From contig NZ_NKYF01000008.1 of assembly GCF_002262885.1 (NCBI RefSeq), forward strand, positions 124,001-188,000: a stretch of DNA of 64,000 bases, read 5' to 3'. The translations under genes and the position numbers were made by a program. Positions 27,283 through 34,624 of this stretch are shown here, piece by piece; within the stretch, counting starts at the first letter, position 1, and each line of letters begins with the position of its first letter. This DNA is from Pseudonocardia sp. MH-G8. Its GTDB lineage: Bacteria; Actinomycetota; Actinomycetes; Mycobacteriales; Pseudonocardiaceae. The notes beneath the pieces are model-generated. The model saw only the letters and a program-made list of their open reading frames with translations, made no database searches and was not told where the DNA came from.

Positions 27283-27587
27283 TGGCCACGAAGGGGAAGA
27301 TCGCGCGCAACGAGCACCGGAAGGCGGTGGTGGCGCGCCACGCGGAGCGGCGCGCGGAGCTGAAGGCGATCATCGCCCGGCCCGCGTCGACACCGGAGCA
27401 GCAGGCCGACGCGCAGCGCGAGTTGGCTCGCCAACCACGGGACGCGAGCCCCACCCGCGTGCGCAACCGCGACTCCGTCGACGGCCGTCCCCGCGGCTAC
27501 CTGCGCGCCTTCGGGGTCTCCCGGGTCCGGGTGCGGCTGCTCGCGCACGAGGGCTACCTGCCGGGGGTGCGCAAGTCGAGCTGGTGA
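27282..27587 (+). CDS. rpsN: Ribosomal protein uS14, zinc-independent form
   Basis: This 101-residue long-form uS14 starts MATKGKIARNEHRKAVVARH and ends RVRLLAHEGYLPGVRKSSW. It lacks the CxxC-x-CxxC zinc site of the short form. It is the last gene of the zinc-starvation operon, after which come two tRNA genes and the zinc-type bL33. Confidence 0.95.
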   Translation: MATKGKIARNEHRKAVVARHAERRAELKAIIARPASTPEQQADAQRELARQPRDASPTRVRNRDSVDGRPRGYLRAFGVSRVRVRLLAHEGYLPGVRKSSW

Positions 27588-27669
27588 CCGGGTCCCCTGC
27601 GCACCCCGGTCACGGGGTTGTGTAGCATCGTCTGCGGCCGTGCGGGAGTGACCGTCCGCTCGGCCTGCC

Positions 27670-27742
27670 GCCCCTTTAGCTCAGTCGGCAGAGCGTCTCC
27701 ATGGTAAGGAGAAGGTCTACGGTTCGATTCCGTAAAGGGGCT
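27670..27742 (+). tRNA. tRNA-Thr (GGT)
   Basis: The acceptor GCCCCTT (27670-27676) pairs with AAGGGGC before discriminator T27742. The anticodon stem-loop is TCTCC, ATGGTAA, GGAGA with anticodon GGT. The T-arm contains GGTTCGATTCC. CCA is not encoded. A TGTAGCAT extended -10-like element at 27621-27628 probably drives it. Confidence 0.95.
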
Positions 27743-27770
27743 CGGCGAGCTGGCGTCGTCAGCTACGCGA

Positions 27771-27846
27771 AGCGGTGTAGCTCAGTCGGTAGAGCAAGCG
27801 GCTCATAATCGCTGTGTCGCCGGTTCAAGTCCGGCCACCGCTACCA
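27771..27846 (+). tRNA. tRNA-Met (CAT)
   Basis: Acceptor AGCGGTG pairs with CACCGCT, discriminator A27843, and CCA is encoded at 27844-27846. The anticodon loop CTCATAA has CAT. The first pair is A-T with a normal D-arm AGCTCAGTCGGTAGAGC. A paired 1-72 position points to elongator rather than initiator Met. It lies 28 bp after tRNA-Thr and 33 bp before bL33. Confidence 0.95.
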
Positions 27847-27879
27847 GACTCAAGAGATACACAGCAGGAGGCACCCGCG

Positions 27880-28047
27880 ATGGCCAAGGCCACCGACGTT
27901 CGGCCGAAGATCACGTTGGCGTGCGAGCAGTGCAAGCACCGTAACTACATCACCAAGAAGAACCGGCGCAACGATCCCGACCGGCTCGCGATCAAGAAGT
28001 TCTGCCCGAACTGCGGCACGCATCGCGAGCACCGCGAGACGCGCTGA
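27880..28047 (+). CDS. rpmG: Ribosomal protein bL33, zinc-binding form
   Basis: This 55-residue bL33 has cysteines in ACEQCKHRNY and FCPNCGTHRE, two CxxC pairs that bind zinc. It is the housekeeping partner of the zinc-free bL33 only 1.1 kb away. It is preceded by CAGGAGG and followed two bases later by hadA, in the usual actinobacterial order bL33-hadA-hadB before secE-nusG. Confidence 0.96.
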   Translation: MAKATDVRPKITLACEQCKHRNYITKKNRRNDPDRLAIKKFCPNCGTHREHRETR

Positions 28048-28049
28048 GC

Positions 28050-28499
28050 GTGCCGAACACGGCCTACGTCGGCACGGCGCTGCCACCGACGGCCCCGTAC
28101 CGGGTCGGCCGCGAGAAGATCCGGGAGTTCGCCCTCGCCATCGGCGAGGGCGCTTCCGTCTGCCGGGACGTCGAGGCGGCCCGTGCGGCCGGCCATCCCG
28201 ACGTCGTCGCGCCGCCCACCTTCGCGGTGACGTTCACCATGCCGGCGATCGAGGCGTTCCTGCGCGACCCCGATTTCGGGTGGGACTACTCGCGCATGGT
28301 GCACGGCGACCAGTCCATCACCCTGCGGCGCCCGATCCACGGCGGTGACGACCTGGTCACCACCGTCCACGTCGAGGACCTCAGGACCCGCGGCGGCAGC
28401 CACATGCTGACCCTGCGCTGTGAGGTCGCCGACACCGCGGGCGAGCCGGTGGCCACCACCCGCCTCCTGCTCGTCACCGCGGCGGAGGAGACGTCATGA
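28050..28499 (+). CDS. hadA: (3R)-hydroxyacyl-ACP dehydratase subunit HadA
   Basis: This 149-residue hot-dog-fold protein (MaoC_dehydrat_N) starts at GTG. Its core reads VAPPTFAVTFTMPAIEAFLR and MVHGDQSITLRRPIHGGDDL. It lacks the catalytic Asp/His pair, as HadA subunits do, and provides substrate binding. It overlaps hadB by ATGA. The heterodimer dehydrates 3-hydroxyacyl-ACP in FAS-II elongation. Confidence 0.9.
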   Translation: MPNTAYVGTALPPTAPYRVGREKIREFALAIGEGASVCRDVEAARAAGHPDVVAPPTFAVTFTMPAIEAFLRDPDFGWDYSRMVHGDQSITLRRPIHGGDDLVTTVHVEDLRTRGGSHMLTLRCEVADTAGEPVATTRLLLVTAAEETS

Positions 28500-28933
28500 C
28501 CGCGGTCGGCACCGAGTTGCCGCCGCTGTCCGTGCGCGTCACCCGCGCCGACCTCGTCCGCTACGCGGGGGCTTCGGGGGACTTCAACCCGATCCACTGG
28601 AGCGACCGCGTCGCCACCGGCGTCGGTCTGCCGGGCGTCATCGCGCACGGCATGCTCACGATGGCGCTGGCCGGGCGGCTCGTCACCGGCTGGGTCGACG
28701 ACCCGGCCGCGGTGCGCAGCTACGGCGTGCGTTTCACCCGCCCCGTGGTCGTGCCCGACGACGACGAGGGTGCACTGGTGGAACTCAGCGGCAAGGTCAC
28801 CGCGATCACCGACACCGACGAGGGCGAACGCATCGCGAAGGTCGCCATCACCGCGGCGTTCGAGGGCAAGACGGTCCTGGGCCGTGCCGTGGCCGAGGTC
28901 GCACTCGGATCGGGGTCCACCCCCGCCGGCTGA
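28496..28933 (+). CDS. hadB: (3R)-hydroxyacyl-ACP dehydratase subunit HadB
   Basis: This 145-residue MaoC-like hot-dog protein has the hydratase motif YAGASGDFNPIHWSD (Asp29 and His34 catalytic) and GLPGVIAHGMLTMALAGRL. It is translationally coupled to hadA. Their position between bL33 and secE is conserved in mycolata and related actinobacteria. In organisms without mycolic acids the pair still serves fatty-acid elongation or an unassigned acyl substrate. Confidence 0.92.
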   Translation: MTAVGTELPPLSVRVTRADLVRYAGASGDFNPIHWSDRVATGVGLPGVIAHGMLTMALAGRLVTGWVDDPAAVRSYGVRFTRPVVVPDDDEGALVELSGKVTAITDTDEGERIAKVAITAAFEGKTVLGRAVAEVALGSGSTPAG

Positions 28934-29099
28934 TCCGGCCCCTCCCCGGAGCCCGCGATGGTCTTCTCGCGTCCTCCGACCGCGCTCACCCTGCCGCCGG
29001 ACGAAACCGACCAGGTGGTGTCGGGCTCTCCGCTTGCCCGCAGTGGCGGTCGGGTCGATCCTGCCAGTGGCAGGTTCGGCGACACGGAAGGATCGCGAC

Positions 29100-29309
29100 A
29101 TGCAGTTCGGCAAGCTCGTGGACAAGGCGTGGGAGGACAAGTCGGCGGCCGAGGTTCTCAAGGCGCCGCCGTCCGCCCTCGAGGGGCTCACGGAGAAGCA
29201 CGACGAGGCGCTCAAGGCGCTCGGCATCAAGACCGTCGGAGACCTGGGGAAGTGGAAGTACGCCACCCGGGCCGCGGCGCTCGTGGCGCTCGCCGATCTC
29301 GACAAGTGA
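29100..29309 (+). CDS. Small helical protein, possible helix-hairpin-helix
   Basis: This 69-residue protein has MQFGKLVDKAWEDKSAAEVL, PPSALEGLTEKHDEALKALG and IKTVGDLGKWKYATRAAALV. The C-terminal half (LKALGIKTVGDLGKWKYATRA) looks like a helix-hairpin-helix, similar to DUF4332-type segments. The start is supported by AAGGA upstream. No function is assigned. It ends just before a strong bidirectional terminator shared with the aminotransferase. Confidence 0.75.
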   Translation: MQFGKLVDKAWEDKSAAEVLKAPPSALEGLTEKHDEALKALGIKTVGDLGKWKYATRAAALVALADLDK

Positions 29310-29316
29310 TCCGACG

Positions 29317-29345
29317 CGGCCGGGCCCGTGCGACGGGCCCGGCCG
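29317..29345. terminator. Bidirectional hairpin terminator
   Basis: CGGCCGGGCCCGT (29317-29329) pairs perfectly with ACGGGCCCGGCCG (29333-29345) around a three-base loop. It lies between the 3' ends of two convergent genes, so it can end both transcripts. Confidence 0.85.
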
Positions 29346-29349
29346 TGGG

Positions 29350-30591
29350 TCAGCGCGCCTCGGCCAGTAGCGCGCCCATCCGCTCCACGCCGGTGCGCAG
29401 GTCGTCGTCGCCGAGGGCGTAGGAGAGCCGGAAGAACCCGGGGGTGCCGAACGCCTCGCCGGGCACCACGGCGACCTCGGCGTGCTCCAGCACGGCCGCC
29501 GCCAGCTCCACACTCGTCTGCGGGCGCGCGCCCCGCAGCTCCCGGCCCAGCAGCTCCTGCACGGAGGCGTAGGCGTAGAACGCGCCGCGCGGTGTGGGGC
29601 AGTCGACACCCGGAATCGCCCGCAGCAACTCGACCATCGCGCGCCGCCTGCGGTCGAAGGCCGTGCGCATGTCGACGACCGCGTCCAGCGACCCCGACAC
29701 GGCCGCCAGCGCCGCCCGCTGCGCCACGTTGCAGACGTTGGACGACAGGTGCGACTGCAGGTTGGTGGCGGCGGTGACGACGTCGGTGGGGCCGGCGAGC
29801 CAGCCGACCCGCCACCCGGTCATCGCGTACGTCTTCGCCACTCCGTTGAGCACCACGCAGCGGTCTGCCAGTTCGGGCACGACCACCGGCATCGAGACCG
29901 CCTCGGCGCCGTCGTACACGAGGTGCTCGTAGATCTCGTCGGTGACCACCCAGACGCCGTTCTCGACGGCCCAGCGCCCGATCTCCTCGGTGAGCTCGCG
30001 GGAGGCCACGGCGCCCGTCGGGTTGGAGGGCGAGCACCAGACGAGCACCTTGGTGCGCTCGGTGAGCGCCGCGTCGAGCTGGGCGACCGAGGGCAGGAAG
30101 CCGGCCTCGGGTCCGCAGGTGACCTGCACCGGGACGCCACTCGCGAGGGCGATCGCCTCGGGGTAGGTGGTCCAGTAGGGGGCGGGCAGCAGCACCTCGT
30201 CGCCGGGGTCGAGCAATGTGGCGAACGCCTGGTAGACGGCCTGCTTGCCGCCGTTGGTCACGAGCACCTGCTCGCGCGCGAGGTCGAGGCCGGAGTCGCG
30301 ACGGGTCTTCGCGGCGATCGCATCCCGCAGCTCGGGGAGGCCGGCCGCGGGGGTGTAGCGGTGGTTGCGCGGGTCGGCGCAGGCGGCCTCGGCGGCGGCG
30401 ACGATGGGCGCGGGGGTCGGGAAGTCCGGCTCGCCCGCTCCGAAGCCGATGACGGGCCGGCCCGCGGCCTTGAGCGCCTTCGCCTTCGCGTCGACCGCCA
30501 TGGTCGCGGACTCGGCGATGCCGCCGATCCGAGCGGAGATCCGGCCGCGGCCGGCGGGGACGGGCGAGGTGGTCGAGGTGCTCGAAGCCAT
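29350..30591 (-). CDS. aspC: Pyridoxal phosphate-dependent aspartate aminotransferase
   Basis: This 413-residue class I aminotransferase has FGAGEPDFPTPAPI, the N-P-T-G loop CSPSNPTGA, DEIYEHLVYD and the Schiff-base Lys253 in NGVAKTYAMTGWRVGW. The C-terminal FRLSYALGDDDL carries the substrate-carboxylate arginine. ATG 30591 is used; ATG 30600 is equally possible, since both sit behind GGGGGCAGG. This aminotransferase next to secE is conserved in actinobacteria. It supplies aspartate and is housekeeping. Confidence 0.93.
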   Translation of the reverse strand: MASSTSTTSPVPAGRGRISARIGGIAESATMAVDAKAKALKAAGRPVIGFGAGEPDFPTPAPIVAAAEAACADPRNHRYTPAAGLPELRDAIAAKTRRDSGLDLAREQVLVTNGGKQAVYQAFATLLDPGDEVLLPAPYWTTYPEAIALASGVPVQVTCGPEAGFLPSVAQLDAALTERTKVLVWCSPSNPTGAVASRELTEEIGRWAVENGVWVVTDEIYEHLVYDGAEAVSMPVVVPELADRCVVLNGVAKTYAMTGWRVGWLAGPTDVVTAATNLQSHLSSNVCNVAQRAALAAVSGSLDAVVDMRTAFDRRRRAMVELLRAIPGVDCPTPRGAFYAYASVQELLGRELRGARPQTSVELAAAVLEHAEVAVVPGEAFGTPGFFRLSYALGDDDLRTGVERMGALLAEAR

Positions 30592-30675
30592 GTCTGGCAT
30601 CCTGCCCCCAGCAGTCGTCGCCCGGACCCGGGGGCGTGCGGGGTGTGCCGTGTCGGGAGCCGCCACGAGGTGCCG

Positions 30676-30681
30676 TACACT
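30676..30681 (+). promoter_or_regulatory. Possible -10 element for tRNA-Trp/secE-nusG
   Basis: TACACT lies 75 bp upstream of tRNA-Trp in the gap after the divergent aminotransferase start. No good -35 is seen. The placement suits a promoter for the tRNA-Trp, secE and nusG transcript. Confidence 0.3.
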
Positions 30682-30756
30682 CGGACAGGCTGGGTACGTC
30701 GCTCCGCGATGTGTCCCTCCGTCCGTGGACCGGGAGTTCCGGGCGGGGATTGGTCT

Positions 30757-30832
<76 letters not shown>

Positions 30833-30904
30833 CTGCAGGATGTGCTGGATCGAGACGTGAGGAACGAACGGCGGCCGAGCCGCGGGTGAGCTGGAGGATG
30901 CGGC

Positions 30905-31243
30905 GTGACTGAGGAACGCGAGGCGAGCGGCGACGGGCGGGAACGCCCGAGCACCGCCGCCGACCGTCGAGGTCGGCGTTCCGGCCCGGCGCCCACCGGC
31001 GACGGCAGGGGTGGGCGGTCCGCGGTCCGCGAGGCCCGGCCGGCACGCGTGTCGTTGTTCAGCCGGATCGCACGGTTCCTGCGCGAGGTGGTCGCCGAGC
31101 TGCGGAAGGTCATCTGGCCCACCCGCAAGCAGCAGGTCACCTACACGATCGTCGTGCTGGTCTTCGTGTCGTTCATGGTCGCGCTGGTCTGGCTGCTGGA
31201 CCTTGTGTTCGCGCAGGGTGTGCTGTTCCTGTTCGGCACGTGA
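30905..31243 (+). CDS. secE: Preprotein translocase subunit SecE
   Basis: This 112-residue protein has a long polar N-terminal extension. The SecE core starts at about residue 50: RIARFLREVVAELRKVIWPT, then RKQQVTYTIVVLVFVSFMVA, ending in one transmembrane helix. GTG start. It anchors the SecYEG channel and sits 40 bp before nusG, as usual. Confidence 0.96.
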   Translation: MTEEREASGDGRERPSTAADRRGRRSGPAPTGDGRGGRSAVREARPARVSLFSRIARFLREVVAELRKVIWPTRKQQVTYTIVVLVFVSFMVALVWLLDLVFAQGVLFLFGT

Positions 31244-31283
31244 CCACCGGCACGCACCACACGACGAAGGAAGCGAGAGGCAC

Positions 31284-32198
31284 GTGACCGAGCGCGAGGC
31301 CGACCAGCTCGATGCCACGGCGGAAGCCGAGCAGGGCATCGAGGAGCAGTCCGCGGCCGAAGCCGCCGAGCACGCGTCCGTCGACGCGGCCGACGCCGAC
31401 GAGGCGGTCGACAGTGACGCCGACGAGGCGGCCGACGACGAGGCCGACGCCGACGAGGGCGACGCCGACGAGGGCGACACCGACGAGGCTGACTCCGACG
31501 AGGGCGACACCGACGAGACCGACGCCGACGAGGCGGGCGAGGGCGCTGCGGACACCGCAGAGCCCGAGGCCGAGGCCGACCCGATCGAGGAGATGCGCGC
31601 GGCGCTGCGGCGCGCACCCGGCGACTGGTACGTCGTGCACTCCTACGCCGGCTACGAGAACAAGGTGAAGACCAACCTCGAGACGCGCGTGCAGACGCTC
31701 GACGTCGAGGACTACATCTTCCAGGTCGAGGTGCCCACCGAAGAGGTCACCGAGATCAAGAACGGGCAGCGCAAGCAGGTGCAGCGCAAGGTGCTGCCCG
31801 GCTACATCCTGGTGCGGATGGAGCTCAACGACCAGTCGTGGGGCGCGGTCCGCAACACGCCCGGCGTCACCGGGTTCGTGGGCGCCACCTCGCGTCCGTC
31901 CCCGCTGACGCACGACGAGGTCATCAAGTTCCTGCTCCCGCGGGTCGAGCCGAAGCCCGCGGCGGGCGCCGGTGGCGGCACCAAGGCCGATTCCGGTACC
32001 GGGGCCGCAGGCAAGGCCACCGTCGAGGTGGACTTCGAGGTCGGCGAGTCGGTCACGGTGATGGACGGTCCGTTCGCCACCCTCCCGGCCACCATCAACG
32101 AGGTCAACGTCGACGCCCAGAAGCTCAAGGTGCTCGTCTCGATCTTCGGCCGCGAGACCCCCGTCGAGCTGGCTTTCAGTCAAGTCTCGAAGATCTGA
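31284..32198 (+). CDS. nusG: Transcription termination/antitermination factor NusG
   Basis: This 304-residue NusG has an NGN domain from about residue 110 (GDWYVVHSYAGYENKVKTNL; VLPGYILVRMELND) and a C-terminal KOW domain (GESVTVMDGPFATLPATINE). Residues 1-100 are a very acidic low-complexity tail with repeats such as ADEGDADEGDTDEADSDEGD. The tail is longer than that of the roughly 240-residue mycobacterial protein. The GTG start at 31284 has AGCGAGAGG upstream. NusG binds RNA polymerase and links it to Rho and ribosomes. Confidence 0.96.
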   Translation: MTEREADQLDATAEAEQGIEEQSAAEAAEHASVDAADADEAVDSDADEAADDEADADEGDADEGDTDEADSDEGDTDETDADEAGEGAADTAEPEAEADPIEEMRAALRRAPGDWYVVHSYAGYENKVKTNLETRVQTLDVEDYIFQVEVPTEEVTEIKNGQRKQVQRKVLPGYILVRMELNDQSWGAVRNTPGVTGFVGATSRPSPLTHDEVIKFLLPRVEPKPAAGAGGGTKADSGTGAAGKATVEVDFEVGESVTVMDGPFATLPATINEVNVDAQKLKVLVSIFGRETPVELAFSQVSKI

Positions 32199-32252
32199 CC
32201 CCCGCTGCGGCAGGCAGGGCCGCGGCGCGCACAACCACGACAGGGAATAGAC

Positions 32253-32687
32253 ATGCCTCCCAAGAAGCGGAAGCTTTCCGCGATCATCAAGCTCCAGATC
32301 AAGGCGGGCGCCGCGACGCCCGCTCCGCCGGTCGGCCCCGCGCTCGGCCAGCACGGCGTCAACATCATGGAGTTCTGCAAGGCCTACAACGCCGCCACGG
32401 AGTCGCAGCGCGGCGACGTGGTGCCCGTCGAGATCTCGGTGTTCGAGGACCGCTCGTTCACGTTCGAGCTCAAGACGCCGCCCGCCGCGAAGCTGCTGCT
32501 CAAGGCGGCCGGGGTGGACAAGGGCAGCGGCGAGCCGCACATCAAGAAGGTCGCGTCCGTGAGCATGGAGCAGGTGCGCCAGATCGCGGAGACCAAGATG
32601 CGCGACCTCAACGCCAGCGACCTCGACCAGGCCGCGAAGATCATCGCCGGCACCGCCCGGTCGATGGGCATCACCGTCAACGGCTGA
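32253..32687 (+). CDS. rplK: Ribosomal protein uL11
   Basis: This 144-residue uL11 begins PPKKRKLSAIIKLQIKAGAA, then TPAPPVGPALGQHGVNIMEF. It has the full rRNA-binding C-terminal domain ending ARSMGITVNG. It is 54 bp after nusG and 74 bp before rplA, in the standard nusG-rplK-rplA string. Confidence 0.98.
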   Translation: MPPKKRKLSAIIKLQIKAGAATPAPPVGPALGQHGVNIMEFCKAYNAATESQRGDVVPVEISVFEDRSFTFELKTPPAAKLLLKAAGVDKGSGEPHIKKVASVSMEQVRQIAETKMRDLNASDLDQAAKIIAGTARSMGITVNG

Positions 32688-32761
32688 TACAGCCGCACGT
32701 TCGCGTGGGAGAGCCGGGCGCGGCTCCTACCACGACCTGATCCGGAACAGAGGACAGAGCA

Positions 32762-33484
32762 ATGGCACAGCGCAGCAAGGCGTACCGCCAGGCCGCCGAG
32801 AAGATCGACCAGGAGCGGCTCTACACCCCGCTCGAGGCCGCCGGTCTGGCGAAGGACACGTCCAGCGCGAGGATGGACGCCACCGTCGAGGTCGCGATGC
32901 GGCTCGGCGTGGACCCCCGCAAGGCCGACCAGATGGTCCGCGGCACCGTGAACCTGCCTCACGGCACCGGCAAGACGGCGCGCGTCATCGTGTTCGCCAC
33001 CGGTGACAAGGCCGCCGAGGCCGAGGCCGCAGGCGCTGACGTGGTCGGCACCGAGGACCTCATCGAGCGCATTCAGGGCGGTTGGCTGGACTTCGACGCG
33101 GCGATCGCCACGCCGGACCAGATGGCCAAGGTCGGCCGGATCGCGCGCATCCTGGGCCCGCGTGGCCTGATGCCGAACCCGAAGACCGGCACCGTCACCC
33201 CGGACGTCACCAAGGCGGTCCAGGACATCAAGGGCGGTAAGATCAACTTCCGCGTGGACAAGCAGGCCAACCTGCACCTCGTCATCGGCAAGGCCTCGTT
33301 CGACACCGACAAGCTGGTGGAGAACTACGGCGCCGCCCTCGACGAGATCCTGCGGGCCAAGCCGTCGGCCGCCAAGGGCCGCTACGTGAAGAAGATCACG
33401 GTCTCCACGACCATGGGCCCGGGCATCCCGGTCGACCCGAACCGCACGCGCAACCTGCTGGTGGACGAAACCCCGTCCGCCTGA
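32762..33484 (+). CDS. rplA: Ribosomal protein uL1
   Basis: This 240-residue uL1 has the signature LGPRGLMPNPKTGTVT and the C-terminal KKITVSTTMGPGIPVDPNRT. As in other bacteria it may repress its own operon by binding the message. Here it ends with a hairpin terminator, and a 21-bp repeat array begins 66 bp downstream. The next ribosomal gene, rplJ, is 26 kb away. Confidence 0.98.
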   Translation: MAQRSKAYRQAAEKIDQERLYTPLEAAGLAKDTSSARMDATVEVAMRLGVDPRKADQMVRGTVNLPHGTGKTARVIVFATGDKAAEAEAAGADVVGTEDLIERIQGGWLDFDAAIATPDQMAKVGRIARILGPRGLMPNPKTGTVTPDVTKAVQDIKGGKINFRVDKQANLHLVIGKASFDTDKLVENYGAALDEILRAKPSAAKGRYVKKITVSTTMGPGIPVDPNRTRNLLVDETPSA

Positions 33485-33500
33485 CGCACGCCCGCACGAG

Positions 33501-33525
33501 GCCCCCGGCGCACCGCGCCGGGGGC
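33501..33525 (+). terminator. rplA hairpin terminator
   Basis: GCCCCCGGCG (33501-33510) pairs with CGCCGGGGGC (33516-33525) around a five-base loop, followed by TTCGTCGT. It ends the rplK-rplA transcript before the repeat array. Confidence 0.85.
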
Positions 33526-33549
33526 TTCGTCGTGTCCGGACCTGCAGCC

Positions 33550-34030
33550 CCCGGAGTCGCACCCCCCGCGAGTCGCGCCGCACCTCCCCGCGAGTCGCGC
33601 CGTGAGAACCGCGAGTCGCGCCGCCCCCCCGCGAGTCGCGCTGTGGGAACCGCGAGTCGCGCCGCACTCCCCGCGGGTCGCGCCGCACTCCCCGCGGGTC
33701 GTGCCGCACTCGCCGCGAGTCGCGCCGTGAGAACCGCGAGTCGCGCCCTTGCGGGTCGCGCCGCACTCCCTGCGGGTCGCGGCGTGGGAACCGTGAGTCG
33801 CGCTGTGGGAACCGCGAGTCGGGCCGCCCCCGTGGGTCGTGCCGCACTCCCCGCGGATCGCGGCGTGGGAACCGCGAGTCGGGCCCTCGCGGGTCGCGCC
33901 GCACCTCTCGCGGGTCGCGGCGTGGGAACCGTGAGTCGTGCTGCCTCCCCTGCGGGTCGCGGCGTGGGGGCCGCGAGCCGCGCGTCGTCACGCTGGGTGC
34001 GAGTCGGGTCGTGATGGGCGTGAGTCGGGT
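33550..34030 (+). repeat. 21-bp tandem repeat array 2
   Basis: About 24 units read in the rplA sense. The core CGCGAGTCGCG or CGCGGGTCGCG alternates with ten-base spacers of two kinds, CCGTGGGAAC and CCGCACTCCC. Spacing of the GTC cores is mostly 21 bp (e.g. 33656, 33677, 33698, 33719, 33740). A few steps are 15 or 18, and the first and last steps are irregular. The orientation is opposite to that of array 3. Open reading frames across it are repeat artefacts. Confidence 0.9.
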
Positions 34031-34114
34031 GGTGGTGCGCGCGATCTACCGCCCCGAGCGCGGTGGGGACGAGCGGTCCGACCGCGAGCGCGTTGCCGAA
34101 TCCGTCGGGGATGC

Positions 34115-34202
34115 CGAATGGTGATCACTGCGAGAAGTGCCTGGCCGCCGTCGCGGCAGCACTTACGCACTTCTCGGACCGATCACCAGGCCGTGATCAT
34201 TC
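34115..34202. repeat. Hairpin island between two repeat arrays
   Basis: CGAGAAGTGC (34131-34140) pairs perfectly with GCACTTCTCG (34167-34176). An outer GTGATC (34121-34126) pairs with GATCAC (34181-34186). A further GTGATCATTC at 34193-34202 can compete with the outer stem. No gene is seen from 34031 to 34383; the rest of this stretch holds nothing else recognisable. Confidence 0.65.
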
Positions 34203-34383
34203 CGACAAGTACGCCGCTGTCGCAGCGTCCGCACCCAGGTACCGATCGGATCGATCACCGCGGGTCGCCTCCCGGCCAGCATGCGCCGTGCGGGAGCGGC
34301 GCTGCCGTGACCGATTCGGCAACCCCCTGATGCAGCTCACATCCCGATCCCGGTGATCACGTGGGTCGGCCCATTCAAATCGC

Positions 34384-34624
34384 GACTCCCGGTGCCGAAG
34401 GCCCGAATCGCGGGCGCCAAACCCCGACTCGCGAGTCATCGGCCTCGACCTGTGAGCGTAGGGCCGCGACTCGTGGGTGTGGGGCCGCGGCTCGTGGGTG
34501 TGGGGCCGCGACTCGCGGGTGTGGGGCCGCGACTCGCGGGTGGTGGACCCCGACTCGCGGGTGTGGGGCCGCGACTCGTGGGTGTGGGGCCGCGGCTCGC
34601 GGGTGTGGGGGCTCGACTCGCTCG
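34384..34624 (-). repeat. 21-bp tandem repeat array 3
   Basis: Twelve units lie at a 21-bp period from 34406 to 34616 (core positions 34406, 34427, 34448, 34469, 34490, 34511, 34532, 34553, 34574, 34595, 34616); the outermost, at 34384, is degenerate. In the sense of the upstream AMACR gene a unit is CGCGAGTCGCG plus GCCCCACACC. The gene-proximal unit is GACGAGCGAGTCG, whose first bases include the AMACR stop codon. Translated through, it would give a heptad of the kind AAPHPRV. Confidence 0.92.

Noticed and set aside
33532..34014. A coding region over array 2
   Set aside because: The Ser-Arg-Ala-rich translation is a direct product of the 21-bp period and has no start site support.
33550..34624. 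A CRISPR array
   Set aside because: The repeats are contiguous 21-mers with near-identical spacer parts inside each array, with no unique 30-40 bp spacers, no leader and no cas genes.
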